DNA of 42,285 bases from JBEKHT01 sp049511715 (GTDB taxonomy: Bacteria; Chloroflexota; Anaerolineae; Anaerolineales; RBG-16-64-43): contig JBEKXU010000028.1 of the NCBI GenBank assembly GCA_049511715.1, forward strand, positions 1-42,285, given 5' to 3'. Position 1 is the first letter of the stretch. Every line of letters begins with the position of its first letter. Positions 24,435 to 33,652 of this stretch are shown piece after piece. The notes under the pieces were generated by a model that had not been told where the DNA came from, ran no database searches, and was given only the letters and a program-made list of their open reading frames with translations. The position numbers were made by a program, and so were the translations under genes.

Positions 24435-25030
24435 GTATGAAACCCCCCGGCTGCTTTCCCGGGCGGGGTTTGGCCTGCGCTCGCCTCCTCCCAAGCGGGA
24501 TGGGGCGATCCGATTTAAGGCAGGTTGTCTCCCTCCTTCTTATCTGTCTCCACCTCCGGACGCAGAGACCTTGATCCTCTCCATTCGCGGCGGCCAGCCG
24601 GACGGGTCGTTGGCCCGGCCCGCATCGGCCGCTGTGGGCTTGGGTCGCGGCCGGTGAAACTCTATTGCGGGACGACAACTCAGCCGCTCCCTGCCTCTCC
24701 GGAGGATGGCAAGGGCTTGGGCCGGTCATCAAGGCTTCTGGAGGCTGCCCTGCGGCGGTTTCTTTCTGCGGAAGAAACAGGGGGATGGACACAGCGGACC
24801 GGCCTGTCCAGCAGGAAGGCGCGCCTTCCGATCAAGAGCCCCGGGGATCCGTTCCTGCCGGGTCTGCGCCTGGCAAGTTGGGACTTGCGGCAGCCCCTGG
24901 TCGAGAGGGCACCGCCGGGGTCCTAGCTGAAGACGAGGGCTGGCCGGCCCCCTTTCAACGATCTTTGTTGCCTCTCTCCAGTTCAACCCCGCTCATCCAC
25001 AGGAAGCGCAGGGCACGCAGTGGGGCTGGC
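24435..25030. other. Intergenic, about 600 bases, no gene seen
   Basis: A second, weaker inverted repeat (AAACCCC 24440-24446 with GGGGTTT 24465-24471) follows the terminator. The rest shows only short frames without ribosome-binding sites, and no repeat or RNA gene. Confidence 0.45.
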
Positions 25031-26221
25031 TTACGAAGCCGGGTCACTGATTTGCGCAGCTCTGCCCTCCTTTTTGAGGAGGATTGGCAGCAACAAACCC
25101 CCGAACAAAAGCAGCACGAGGGTCCGCAGCGGCACGGTGATCCATAGCCCCCATGAGAAACCGCGCGACAGCAGCAGCGGCCATTCCAGGAGGTTGATCA
25201 GGGTGAGCCCGACCGCGATCACGAATCCCCGCTGACCGGGGAGACCGAGCAGGATGAGCGGCAACAGATACAGAACCCACTGCGGGCTCCATCCGGGCGA
25301 CCAAAGCAGGAAGATCACCCAGGTTAACCCCAGGAATTGGACGGCGGCCTGATCAGAACTCGCGCGAGTTTTCAGGAAAGCGACCAACCCGAGGGCCCCA
25401 AAGAGAATCAAGGTCAACCAGGGGGGAACTTGAGCGGGATGCCCCACGGGAAGGGAGGCGCTCGCGGCCTCGAGCCGGTCCGCCTCAGGGCCAAAGTTGC
25501 CGGTGTTCATGTTGCCGTCGAAGAGCGCCCAGGGCGTTTCCCAGGAACCTTTGCTGGTCTGGGCTCGGAGCGAGGCAATGGACATCGCAGGCGAAACGGC
25601 GATCAGGGATCCCAGCACAACGACCACGATACCCAGCGTGATCACAGAAATGATCAACGCGCGCTTCCAGCCGAGGAAACGCCAGGCCACAACCAGGACC
25701 AATCCCGGGAACCATTTGGTGAGGACACCCACTGCCAGCGCGAGTCCGGCTGTGACGTCGCGCCGCTCCAGGAGGAGCGCGAGGCCTCCCAGCATGGCCA
25801 GCAGCACCAGCGGGTCGAAGTACCACCATCCATACGGCAGTGCCGCGAGGATGACGAAGAGCGTCCAGCTTGCCGGCCCGATTCCCCGCCGGCCCTGAAG
25901 GCGCGCCTCCAGACGGGCAAAGATCATCAGGCTGCCCGCGAGTGCGAGCGAAAACAGCGTGGCCACCAAGTAGTCGTACGCCGGCTCGTGGCCCCCCGCC
26001 ACGCGATACAAGAGCTCTGACAGGAAGGGGAACACGGGCGGGAACTCAACCCAGTAGTTGATGAAGGGCAGTCCGGGCAGCTGGGCCAGTTCGTAGAAAT
26101 GGGCCAGGTCCCCGTAGCCGCGCAGTCCCTCAATGGGCAGCGCCGCCAGGAGAATCAGGCGGCTGAGGAGGAAAAGTCCGCCGAACCACACGATCCTTTG
26201 CTGGTTGTCGGGTTCCTGCAT
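25031..26221 (-). CDS. Polytopic membrane protein, GT-C glycosyltransferase-like (GT87/DUF2029 type)
   Basis: A 396-residue integral membrane protein with about ten helices. After the first helix comes RGYGDLAHFYELA, an Asp-containing loop like the catalytic DxxxY of lipid-linked-sugar mannosyltransferases, then NYWVEFPPVFPFLSELLY, which matches the EYPP segment common in this class. LTKWFPGLVLVVAW in the middle is also typical. Such enzymes transfer a sugar from a polyprenyl donor on the outer face of the membrane. Start at MQEPDNQQ with GAGGA eight bases upstream; the frame is open 40 codons further but poorly family-like. Donor and acceptor unknown. Confidence 0.72.
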   Translation of the reverse strand: MQEPDNQQRIVWFGGLFLLSRLILLAALPIEGLRGYGDLAHFYELAQLPGLPFINYWVEFPPVFPFLSELLYRVAGGHEPAYDYLVATLFSLALAGSLMIFARLEARLQGRRGIGPASWTLFVILAALPYGWWYFDPLVLLAMLGGLALLLERRDVTAGLALAVGVLTKWFPGLVLVVAWRFLGWKRALIISVITLGIVVVVLGSLIAVSPAMSIASLRAQTSKGSWETPWALFDGNMNTGNFGPEADRLEAASASLPVGHPAQVPPWLTLILFGALGLVAFLKTRASSDQAAVQFLGLTWVIFLLWSPGWSPQWVLYLLPLILLGLPGQRGFVIAVGLTLINLLEWPLLLSRGFSWGLWITVPLRTLVLLLFGGLLLPILLKKEGRAAQISDPAS

Positions 26222-26568
26222 CAGCAAATCCTCGGGAGCGTGAAGAGAATAGAGCCGGAGACTCCGCGCAGGGCGGCAAGAAACGGGAGCAGGTCCCACC
26301 GCAATCCCGCCACCCATAACCCCGCCGCCGGAGCCGGGCATAGACCGAAAGGTAAGAGTGCCGGCGGGTCAGCCCACATCGCCTGGGGGAGGACGGACAT
26401 CAGATCTGCCTCCCCGAGGACCAGCATAACCTCTCTGCCTTGCGCTGACCCCGCTCGGCGCCTCGAGTCCCGAAGCGCGGCGTTCCCGGCACCATAGCAG
26501 AACCCCCAACAAACGCCCTCAGGACCCCCCGCGGGCAGAGCGGATCGGAGGCCCGAATCGAGCAGGGA
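26222..26568. other. Intergenic, about 350 bases, nothing recognised
   Basis: It lies between the glycosyltransferase-like gene and the end of the GNAT gene, both minus strand. No clear promoter pair or terminator. Confidence 0.4.
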
Positions 26569-27054
26569 TCAAGTTTGCTCGTCCGGAAATCTTTCGGCAC
26601 TCTGTCCCGAATCCAGAGGGTTCCTCAGGCGCTCCATCCACCGCTCTGGGTTACGGAGCGGTTCGAACCCGCCGTATTTGCTGTAGAGACCATGGGCATC
26701 TTGGGTCGCCAACACCATCCGCTTCGGGTTCATGAGCTCCAGTTGCCCGACAATCGTCTGGACAAGCCACTTGCCCAGCCCCTTTCCCCGATGAGGCTCG
26801 AGAACGAAGACATCACAGATCCACGCAAAGGTCGCTTGGTCCGTGACGACCCGCGCGAAACCGACCTGGGCACCGCTGGCGGCGTAAAGGCCAAAACACA
26901 GAGAGTGCTCAATACCTATGGCCATGGTCTGCAGGGAACGGCCCTTGGCCCAGTAGGACGATCCCGCCAGGTACCTGTGGATGGTGCCGATGTCCAGCTT
27001 GGCCTTGTCGCTACTGAGGACGTATTCGCCTCGCTGGCGTTCGAATGGCTCCAT
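26569..27054 (-). CDS. GNAT-family N-acetyltransferase
   Basis: A 161-residue cytoplasmic acyltransferase. The acetyl-CoA-binding motif is VFVLEPHRGKGLGKWLV (R/Q-x-x-G-x-G/A), followed by a late helix and DAHGLYSKYGGFEPL, which is the beta-bulge and 'Y.k.GF' end typical of GNATs of the small-molecule group. GGAGG lies four bases before the ATG at 27054; an open extension to 27144 overlaps the racemase gene. It starts 34 bases after the racemase stop and is probably cotranscribed, which hints at an amino-acid substrate. Substrate not established. Confidence 0.85.
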   Translation of the reverse strand: MEPFERQRGEYVLSSDKAKLDIGTIHRYLAGSSYWAKGRSLQTMAIGIEHSLCFGLYAASGAQVGFARVVTDQATFAWICDVFVLEPHRGKGLGKWLVQTIVGQLELMNPKRMVLATQDAHGLYSKYGGFEPLRNPERWMERLRNPLDSGQSAERFPDEQT

Positions 27055-27088
27055 GATCCTCCCCGTATCCTTCCAGGGAATGGGTTCT

Positions 27089-27784
27089 TTAGCGGGCCAG
27101 GGCATACTCCGCGGCCGCAAGGGCGTGGATCCGGGTCGTGTCAAAAACCGGGACAGGGCTGTCCTTCTCGCGGATCAGCAACCCGATCTCGGTGCAGCCC
27201 AGAATGATCCCTTCCGCCCCCGACCGGATGAGCTTGTCCATGATTTCCCGGTATTGCCTTCTGGATTGTGGACGGATTTCGCCCAGGACCAGTTCGTCGT
27301 AGATGACGCGGTGGATGACCTCCCGGTCCGGCCGGTCCGGAACGACCACCTCGAGTCCGTGCTTTTGGATCAGGCGCCCCTTGTAGAAGTCCTCTTCCAT
27401 CGTGAAGCGTGTCCCCAGCAGCCCGACCTTGCCGACGCTGGCGGCGCGGATCTTCTCGGCCGTGGCGTCGGCGATATGCAGCAGAGGGATGGTTATTCCG
27501 GCCTGGATTTCGTCGGCCACCTTGTGCATCGTGTTCGTGCAGAGCAGGACCAGCTCGGCGCCCGCCCGCTCCAGTCCCTGCGCCGCGGCAACTAGCTGGG
27601 AAGCCGCTTCGGCCCATTCGCCATCGCGCTGGCACACCTCGATTTCCGCAAAGTCCACCGAGTACATCACGCACTTTGCCGAGTGCAGACCGCCGAGTCT
27701 TTCCTTGACCGTTTCATTCAGGATGCGGTAGTACTCGATCGACGATTCCCAGCTCATCCCGCCAATCAGCCCGATCGTCTTCAT
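27089..27784 (-). CDS. Aspartate/glutamate racemase family protein
   Basis: A 231-residue cofactor-independent racemase. It begins MKTIGLIGGMSWESSIEYYR, the signature of the aspartate racemase/YgeA group, and carries both catalytic cysteines: Cys82 in LLCTNTMHK and Cys197 in ILGCTEIGLL. AAGGAG lies six bases before the ATG at 27784; the frame continues open upstream for 85 codons without family character. It inverts the alpha carbon of Asp, Glu or a related amino acid, for cell wall or D-amino acid metabolism. It heads a two-gene unit with the GNAT gene. Confidence 0.9.
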   Translation of the reverse strand: MKTIGLIGGMSWESSIEYYRILNETVKERLGGLHSAKCVMYSVDFAEIEVCQRDGEWAEAASQLVAAAQGLERAGAELVLLCTNTMHKVADEIQAGITIPLLHIADATAEKIRAASVGKVGLLGTRFTMEEDFYKGRLIQKHGLEVVVPDRPDREVIHRVIYDELVLGEIRPQSRRQYREIMDKLIRSGAEGIILGCTEIGLLIREKDSPVPVFDTTRIHALAAAEYALAR

Positions 27785-28264
27785 GCCGCACTCCTTCATC
27801 CAAGGAAGAGGCTCCAGCTGGCCCCGCCCGCTGACCAGCCCGATTCTAGGCCGACTCAGGATCTCTGCACGGTGAAATGGAAGGAAGAGCCGGCCGAGCT
27901 GGCGCCGCCCCTCCAGGGTCCGGTTCCCTCGCGGCAATGGGATCCCGGCGGGGGTTGAAGCCAGCAAGGGTCGCGAGTCGGGTAGCGGGAAGGATAGTCT
28001 TTTTCCGCATGGCAGAGCTTGACGGCTAGATCGGCACAATCCGAACTATCAACATCCGTGCCAAGAGAGAGAGGGGTAATGGCTGATGGGGAAACAGAGT
28101 GAGGCCGAGCCGACCGCCGAGGCGCTGGCCACCTGCAGGGTCTGGCAGAAAGCGGTGGAGGGGGCACGGGCAGCCCTCCAAGAGGCCTGCCGCCCACAAA
28201 TCATGCCGCGTTGAGGCGCGAACCGCGACTGCGGGCCATTTTGCTACGATCTTCTTCGCCTGGC
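27785..28264. other. Intergenic, 480 bases
   Basis: No coding signal. A -10-like TAGAAT (minus strand, near 27846) lies about 60 bases upstream of the racemase start, but no -35 is well placed. Nothing else seen. Confidence 0.35.
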
Positions 28265-28996
28265 TCAGGACCCCTGGATCTCTCTCGCCCGCCTCCTGGC
28301 CTGCATGATCCTTGTCAGCGCGTACGTGGCGACTGGGCCGACGGCGCCTGCGATCACGACGATGATAAATACCCGCGCAAGGCTCAGGTGCTCTGGGCGC
28401 AATATCGATCCGACAAACGGATACAGAGCGGATTCCGTCAGGATTCCGACGGCGGTGGCGAGGGCGAACTGGCTGGCCTTCATTCGAGTAATTCCGGCAA
28501 AATAGCTGATGCAGTTGAACGGCGCGGCCATCGTTGCGCGCATAAGAACGACTGCCAGCGGACCCCCTTCCTGAACATACTCCCGGAAGGGAGCCACCAG
28601 TTTATTCTCCAGGATGTTCTTGAAATACCTTCGGCCGACAAACCGGGTAGCGAAGAACACGAACAGGGAAGAAATCATCTGCGCTATCCAGACGAGGTAG
28701 AACCCCTCGCCAAATCCAAAAAGCACTCCGGCAGCTATTTCAATCAACGGCATGGGGAGAGGCAGCGGAGGAATTGCCGTACTGACGAAAATCAGCCCGA
28801 CCACCGCAAAGGGGGCCCAGGCCCCGAAGGAATCCATGATGCGGTCCATTCGCGTCAGCAGCCGCCGGTTGAGAAATTGCCGGGCGTGAAGGATGAGGTA
28901 GACAACTACGCCTGCCAGAACCACAATTGCGAGGATCTCGAGAGCGCGCCAAAGAATGCGGTGACCTGGAACCGTGGCCCTCACAAGCCCTTCCAT
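28265..28996 (-). CDS. VTT/TVP38 (SNARE-associated Golgi, DedA-like) membrane protein
   Basis: A protein of about 243 residues with five or six membrane segments. The VTT core is visible: FGAWAPFAVVGLIF, STAIPPLPLPMPLIEIAAGV, LFGFGEGFYLVWIAQ, then RFVGRRYF and a re-entrant region LMRATMAAPFNCISYFAGIT. Family members move lipids (undecaprenyl phosphate in DedA/PopT-type proteins, phospholipids in eukaryotic VTT proteins), usually with a proton gradient. The start is uncertain: MEGLVRA (28996) has a weak GTGGA; the frame is open to an ATG at 29107 without a ribosome-binding site. A monocistronic unit. Confidence 0.8.
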   Translation of the reverse strand: MEGLVRATVPGHRILWRALEILAIVVLAGVVVYLILHARQFLNRRLLTRMDRIMDSFGAWAPFAVVGLIFVSTAIPPLPLPMPLIEIAAGVLFGFGEGFYLVWIAQMISSLFVFFATRFVGRRYFKNILENKLVAPFREYVQEGGPLAVVLMRATMAAPFNCISYFAGITRMKASQFALATAVGILTESALYPFVGSILRPEHLSLARVFIIVVIAGAVGPVATYALTRIMQARRRAREIQGS

Positions 28997-29387
28997 TCCA
29001 CAGGGATTGGCGGCGAAGCGGGGAGCTGCAGCCGCCCTCCCGGCATAGTTTACATGCAACAGTCGAGGTTCGCCCGGAAAAGCTTCCAATCCATGGTAGG
29101 GGGTCATGATGAATTTCAGATGACCTCGGACCTTAAGCTCCTATGCACCCTGGGGGCAGATCAATGGGAATTTGGCCAACCCCCGTTGAGTACGTAGGCT
29201 GAGGAAACAGGAGGGCTCGCGCGGGGGGCCTGGAGTGCCAGGTCCTCCATCATAAGAGCCGATCCGCCTCGGATGATCCCGACGCACCCCGGTATGCGGA
29301 AACATGGTTTCCTAAGCTCCAGGTCCTTCACTCCCTGGCGAAACAACGGAGAACCTCGACCGGGTTCCCCCTGCACAGCGCCAACAG

Positions 29388-30368
29388 TCAGTTCTCCCCA
29401 GGCGGCGACTTGACCGAAGAAATGAACACATCCTCCAGGGTGGGCGCGATCCACTCCATGGAATGGACCTGGATGCTTTCGTCGGAGAGCAATTGTTGGA
29501 CAGCCGCTCGGTATTCCTGGGCGTCCGGAACGACGGCATGGATTTGGGCTCCGTACAAGGCTACCTCGTCCAGCGGGATCCGGCGATTCTGCTGGGCGGC
29601 CTTCAGGACCCGCATCGCCGTTTCGGGATCTGAAGTCCCGATTTCAAGAACCTGACCGCGCATTTTCGTGCGCTTGAGCTGGCCGACGGAATCGAGCGCT
29701 ACCAGCAGCCCGCCGCTGATAAACCCAACCCGCTGACACAGCTCGGCTTCGTCCATGTAATGGGTGGTGACCAGGACGGTCACGCCGTCCTTGGCCATCT
29801 GATAGATCAGTTCCCAGAATTGGCGGCGGCTGATCGGATCCACTCCGGCGGTCGGTTCATCCAGAAAGACCACTCTGGGGTGATGAACAATGGCGCAGCC
29901 CAGTGCCAATCGCTGCTTCCAGCCCCCGGACAGGCTGCCGGTGAGGACGTTCTCCCGCCCTTCCAGGCCCGCCATGTGCAGGATCTCTGGAATCCGACGC
30001 CGCAGGTCTTCGGAGGACAGGCCTTGGACGCCGGCGTAGAAGCGGATGTTTTGCTTGGCGGTCAGGTCGTTGTACAGGGTGAATTGCTGCGACATATATC
30101 CGACGTGAGCATGCACCGCTTTCGTTTGTGTGGCCGAGTTGAAGCCCAGGACGAAGGCGTTTCCGGAGGTCGGCTTGAGCAGTCCCAGCAACATCCGGAT
30201 GGTCGTCGTCTTTCCGGCCCCATTCGGCCCGAGCCAGCCAAAAACCTGCCCCGAGGGGACGCTGAAGCTGACATGGTCCACGGCCGTGAATTGTCCGAAG
30301 CGCTTGGTCAGGTCCTGCACCAGGATGGCGGGTTCAGAATCCCGCGGAAGAGGTGGCTGGGCGTTCAT
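29388..30368 (-). CDS. ABC transporter ATPase, second nucleotide-binding subunit (YbhF C-half-like)
   Basis: A 326-residue cytoplasmic ATPase. Walker A GPNGAGKTT (47-55), signature LTGSLSGGWKQRLALG, Walker B VVFLDEPTAGVDP and an intact H-loop TTHYMDEAE. The C-terminal part resembles the regulatory extension of DrrA/YbhF-type exporters and ends in PTLEDVFISSV. Its ATG overlaps the stop of the preceding ATPase gene in an ATGA arrangement, so translation is coupled. In E. coli the two nucleotide-binding domains are fused in YbhF; here they are separate genes. Last gene of the TetR-controlled operon. Confidence 0.93.
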   Translation of the reverse strand: MNAQPPLPRDSEPAILVQDLTKRFGQFTAVDHVSFSVPSGQVFGWLGPNGAGKTTTIRMLLGLLKPTSGNAFVLGFNSATQTKAVHAHVGYMSQQFTLYNDLTAKQNIRFYAGVQGLSSEDLRRRIPEILHMAGLEGRENVLTGSLSGGWKQRLALGCAIVHHPRVVFLDEPTAGVDPISRRQFWELIYQMAKDGVTVLVTTHYMDEAELCQRVGFISGGLLVALDSVGQLKRTKMRGQVLEIGTSDPETAMRVLKAAQQNRRIPLDEVALYGAQIHAVVPDAQEYRAAVQQLLSDESIQVHSMEWIAPTLEDVFISSVKSPPGEN

Positions 30369-31366
30369 GGGACACCTCCCGGCGTCCGGGACGAAGGCCC
30401 GGGGATTGAGTTCTGTTGAGGGCCTTGCGCCCTCCGCCGGATCAAACTAATAAAGGCCTCTTCCATGCGCACTTCAATCTCGCGGGGGGCATCGAGTGAA
30501 ATGCCCTGGGAGGCCAGGGCGGCCTCGATTTGGGGTTGGCGCAGGGGGACATTGTCGACGAAGACATGAAGCTTGTCGCCGTAGGTTTGGACTTCCAGGA
30601 CCCCGTCTATCCCGGTGCAGAGCGTGAGGGCCGGAGCGAAAACGGAGGGCGTGAACTCCAGCAAATGGCCGGGGATCGTGGCTTTGATGTGGGCCGGGGA
30701 ATCGTCCACAATCAGCCGCCCTTCATAGATCAGTCCAACCCGGGTGCAACGCTCGGCCTCATCCATGTAGGGGGTGCAGACGAAGATCGTCAGTCCTTTC
30801 TCGGCGCGCAGGTTGCCCAGCAAGCTCCAGAACTCGCGCCGGCTGACCGGGTCCACGCCCAGGGTGGGCTCGTCCAGCATGACCACCTGCGGTTCGTGGA
30901 TCAGGCAGCAGGCGAGGGCCAGTTTCTTCTTCATCCCGCCCGACAATTTTCCAGCCAGCCGTCCCCGGAAGTCGCTCAAGCCCGCAAAGGCTAACAGCTC
31001 GGGGATGCGGGCGCTCTGCTGGTCGACGCTCACGGAGTGCAGGTCGGCAAAGAAGCGCATGTTCTCAAGGACGGTGAGATTCGGAGGCAGGGAGAACTGC
31101 TGGGCTATGTACCCCACCCGCTCCCGGACCTGATACATGTCGCGCATGGAATCAAACCCCAGGACGCTGCTCTCTCCTCCGGTTCGGGAAAGCAGACCCA
31201 GGATGACACGCGTCGTGGTGGTTTTCCCTGCCCCGTCCGGACCGATCAGGCCGTACGTCTCGCCCGGCGCAACTTGCAGTGAGAGACGGTCGACCGCTCT
31301 CATGGCCCTGTGGTCGATTGGGAATTCCTTGACAAGGTCCTTGGTTGATATGGCGAATTCGCCCAT
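30365..31366 (-). CDS. ABC transporter ATPase, first nucleotide-binding subunit (YbhF N-half-like)
   Basis: A 333-residue cytoplasmic ATPase. Walker A is GPDGAGKTT (42-50), the signature is KLSGGMKKKLAL and Walker B is VVMLDEPTLGVDP. The H-loop histidine is replaced: the site reads FVCTPYMDEAERC, so this subunit probably hydrolyses ATP poorly and pairs with the fully equipped second ATPase. As I recall, the N-terminal half of YbhF has a similarly altered switch. I chose ATG 31366 (GGTGAAAG upstream, 13 bases after the permease stop); the longer frame to 31414 overlaps the permease gene. C-terminal domain about 230-320. Confidence 0.92.
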   Translation of the reverse strand: MGEFAISTKDLVKEFPIDHRAMRAVDRLSLQVAPGETYGLIGPDGAGKTTTTRVILGLLSRTGGESSVLGFDSMRDMYQVRERVGYIAQQFSLPPNLTVLENMRFFADLHSVSVDQQSARIPELLAFAGLSDFRGRLAGKLSGGMKKKLALACCLIHEPQVVMLDEPTLGVDPVSRREFWSLLGNLRAEKGLTIFVCTPYMDEAERCTRVGLIYEGRLIVDDSPAHIKATIPGHLLEFTPSVFAPALTLCTGIDGVLEVQTYGDKLHVFVDNVPLRQPQIEAALASQGISLDAPREIEVRMEEAFISLIRRRAQGPQQNSIPGPSSRTPGGVP

Positions 31367-31379
31367 TCTTTCACCAAGT

Positions 31380-32531
31380 TCAATCCAGCCGCATCCGAAA
31401 TCTCTTGGAGGCAACGAAGACCACGACCAGGGTGTAGAGGACCAGGACCAGGGCGTCGCCCCACAGGAAGTTCAGGCCGATCCCCTTCAGATAAATGCCG
31501 CGCGAGATGCGGATGAAGTAGGTCAAAGGAACCAGGTCCCCGATCAATTGGGGGACCAGCGGCATTCCGGTCCTCGGATAAAAAAGGCCCGTCAGCAGCA
31601 AGCCGAACAGCATGAAGACCAGGCTTGAGGCTTCCGCCTCAAACTGGGTCCTCGCCCGCGTTGAAATCACCAACCCGAGCCCCAGGCAAGAGGCAATGAA
31701 GAGCAGCGCCAGCCAGAAATACAGGAACAGACTGCCCTGGAAGGGAACTCCGAACCAAAAAACTCCCAAGGCCAGGCTCAACCCCAAGGCCAGCAGGCAT
31801 AGGATCGACAGAGGAATCAGCTTGCTGAGAATCAGCTCCAGCTGCCGGATGGGCGTGGCCAGCATTTGCTCCAGAGTCCCCCACTCCCGATCTCGAACCA
31901 GGAAGATGGCCGCCTGTTCGACCGCCAGAGTCTGCAGAATCATTCCGATGATCCCAGGAATGACAAACCATCGGTCGTTCATCGCAGGGTTGTAAAGGAC
32001 CTGGGTCGAGGCCGTGATCGGCAGGGCGCCTGCGGCCGCCGGTGCCGCTGCCAGCCCCCCGGCCCGCGCCAGGCTCTCGGCGGACAGGTTCGCGCCGAAA
32101 CTCTGGGCCACCAAGCTCGCCGCGCTGTCTGCGGAGCTGACCGCAAACTGGTCCGAGCCGTCCAGTAGCATGAGGAAACTGGCGGAACCCCTGGCGATGC
32201 CGGCGGCGAAATCCGGGGGAATGACAATTCCCGCTTTGACCTGCCCGCGGTCGATCGCCTGGAGGATCTGATTCGGACCATTCAGGTAGACCGTCGCATC
32301 GAAATACTGGGAATTGACGAGCGCCTGAACCAGCGCGCGGCTCTGGGCGTCGTGGCTCTGGTCCACCACGGCCATCGGGATGTGGTAAACGGTCCGGGAC
32401 GCGGAGTAGGAGTACACAAACAGCTGGACCAAGGTCAATCCCAGAAAGAGCAAGAGGAAGCGCCGGTCCCGCAGGATCTGAATGGTTTCTTTGCGAATGA
32501 GCGCGCCTAAACGTTGAAAGTTGATGGGCAT
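31380..32531 (-). CDS. ABC-2 type exporter permease (YbhR/YbhS-like), second
   Basis: A 383-residue membrane subunit. A cytoplasmic start (RLGALIRKETIQILRDRRF) leads into TM1, then a large extracytoplasmic domain of about 170 residues, then five TM helices. REWGTLEQMLATPIRQLELILSK after TM2 is the conserved cytoplasmic coupling segment of ABC-2 permeases. The Ala-rich loop GLAAAPAAAGALP is unusual but in frame. Start at MPINFQ, 11 bases after the first permease's stop, with a weak GGGG ribosome-binding site. It forms a heterodimer with the next subunit; the complex likely exports drugs, bile-salt-like compounds or cations. Confidence 0.9.
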   Translation of the reverse strand: MPINFQRLGALIRKETIQILRDRRFLLLFLGLTLVQLFVYSYSASRTVYHIPMAVVDQSHDAQSRALVQALVNSQYFDATVYLNGPNQILQAIDRGQVKAGIVIPPDFAAGIARGSASFLMLLDGSDQFAVSSADSAASLVAQSFGANLSAESLARAGGLAAAPAAAGALPITASTQVLYNPAMNDRWFVIPGIIGMILQTLAVEQAAIFLVRDREWGTLEQMLATPIRQLELILSKLIPLSILCLLALGLSLALGVFWFGVPFQGSLFLYFWLALLFIASCLGLGLVISTRARTQFEAEASSLVFMLFGLLLTGLFYPRTGMPLVPQLIGDLVPLTYFIRISRGIYLKGIGLNFLWGDALVLVLYTLVVVFVASKRFRMRLD

Positions 32532-32542
32532 GCTGGCCCCGC

Positions 32543-33640
32543 TCAGTCCAGTCTCTGTCTGAAGGCCAGGGCGCCAAGGGCAAAGATGGCCAGCGTCACG
32601 GCGGTCAGGGATAGCACGGGAGTCCACAAGTCATTCAACCCGACCCCTTTGGTGATAATGCCGTTCACAATCTGCAGGAAGAACGTCATGGGCATGGCGT
32701 AGCCCAGCAAGCGCAAGAGCAGCGGCAGAGCAGAGAGCGGAAACAAGAAACCACTGATGAAAATGACGGCGATATTCATCAACGAAGCCAGTTGGTTCGC
32801 CTCAACCTGACTCTGGGAAACGGAAGAGATCGCCAGCCCCAGACCCAGGCTGCCCGCGGCAAAGAGGCTGGCCAAGGCCGCGAACAGGAGGATGCTGCCC
32901 CGGAACGGGACGCCAAAGATCAGCATTCCCACGGAAAAAGTCAGAGCCAGGTCGAAGACGGCGAGCGCCAGGTTGGGGATCATCTTGGCCACCATCAGCT
33001 CGATGGGGCGCAACGGCGTGACCAGCAGCGCCTCGATGGTCCCCATTTCCCGTTCGCGCACGACGGAGAACGCGGTTAGTTTGAGCGCGATGCCCCACAG
33101 GAGAAACGCTCCAAAACCGGGCACAATGAACCACAGGGTTTCCAGGTTCGGGTTGTAGAGGATCTGGATATCGGCATTCAAAGGGCTGAGGGGTTGGTCG
33201 GTCAGGCCGATCGCGTACTGCTGCGAAATGGCCGCGGCACTGTTGTAGGCCGACTGGGCAACGAAAGAATCGGAGCCGTCGACCAGCATGAGGACGTTGG
33301 CATCCTTCTGTTCAACCTGCGTGGCAAAATCCTGCGGAATGACGATGCCGATGCTCGCCTGCCCGCTGTCGATCGCCCGGGCCACACTGGCCTGGTCCGG
33401 AACCGTGGCGACAATATCGAAGTCGCCCGAGTCGGTGAAGGCGTTGAGGTAGTCCTGGCTGGCCGCACTCAAGCTCTGGTCGGCCACGACCATGGGGATG
33501 TTTTGGACGTTGGTGTGAATGGCCACGGCTAGGAGGATCAGCTCCAACCCCGGCCCCACGATCAGTCCGACAAGGACCAGCGGAAAACGCCAGAGCTGGA
33601 TGAATTCCTTCTGTGTGACGGCCCAGGTGCGCCTCAGCAT
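32543..33640 (-). CDS. ABC-2 type exporter permease (YbhR/YbhS-like), first
   Basis: A 365-residue membrane subunit, homologous to the downstream permease. N-terminal RRTWAVTQKEFIQLWRF, TM1, then a large outer domain with VVADQSLSAASQDYLNAF and GIVIPQDFATQV, then five helices; the coupling segment is REREMGTIEALLVTPLRPIE. Two ATGs lie two codons apart: AGAGGGGA touches the first (33646), so the second (33640) has the better spacing. It follows the TetR gene stop by 12 bases. Together with the two ATPases it makes a complete YbhFSR-like exporter, except that no membrane-fusion (HlyD-like, YbhG) gene is present, consistent with a single-membrane envelope. Confidence 0.9.
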   Translation of the reverse strand: MLRRTWAVTQKEFIQLWRFPLVLVGLIVGPGLELILLAVAIHTNVQNIPMVVADQSLSAASQDYLNAFTDSGDFDIVATVPDQASVARAIDSGQASIGIVIPQDFATQVEQKDANVLMLVDGSDSFVAQSAYNSAAAISQQYAIGLTDQPLSPLNADIQILYNPNLETLWFIVPGFGAFLLWGIALKLTAFSVVREREMGTIEALLVTPLRPIELMVAKMIPNLALAVFDLALTFSVGMLIFGVPFRGSILLFAALASLFAAGSLGLGLAISSVSQSQVEANQLASLMNIAVIFISGFLFPLSALPLLLRLLGYAMPMTFFLQIVNGIITKGVGLNDLWTPVLSLTAVTLAIFALGALAFRQRLD

Positions 33641-33652
33641 CTCCATTCCCCT

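Noticed and set aside
26640..26700. tRNA-like T-arm (GCGG-TTCGAAC-CCGC)
   Set aside because: It lies inside the well-supported GNAT gene on the other strand; no acceptor, D or anticodon stems can be drawn around it.
29298..29312. Small perfect palindrome GGAAAC-ATG-GTTTCC after the ABC operon
   Set aside because: It has a 3-base loop, lacks a T-run and lies about 75 bases past the stop; too weak to call a terminator.
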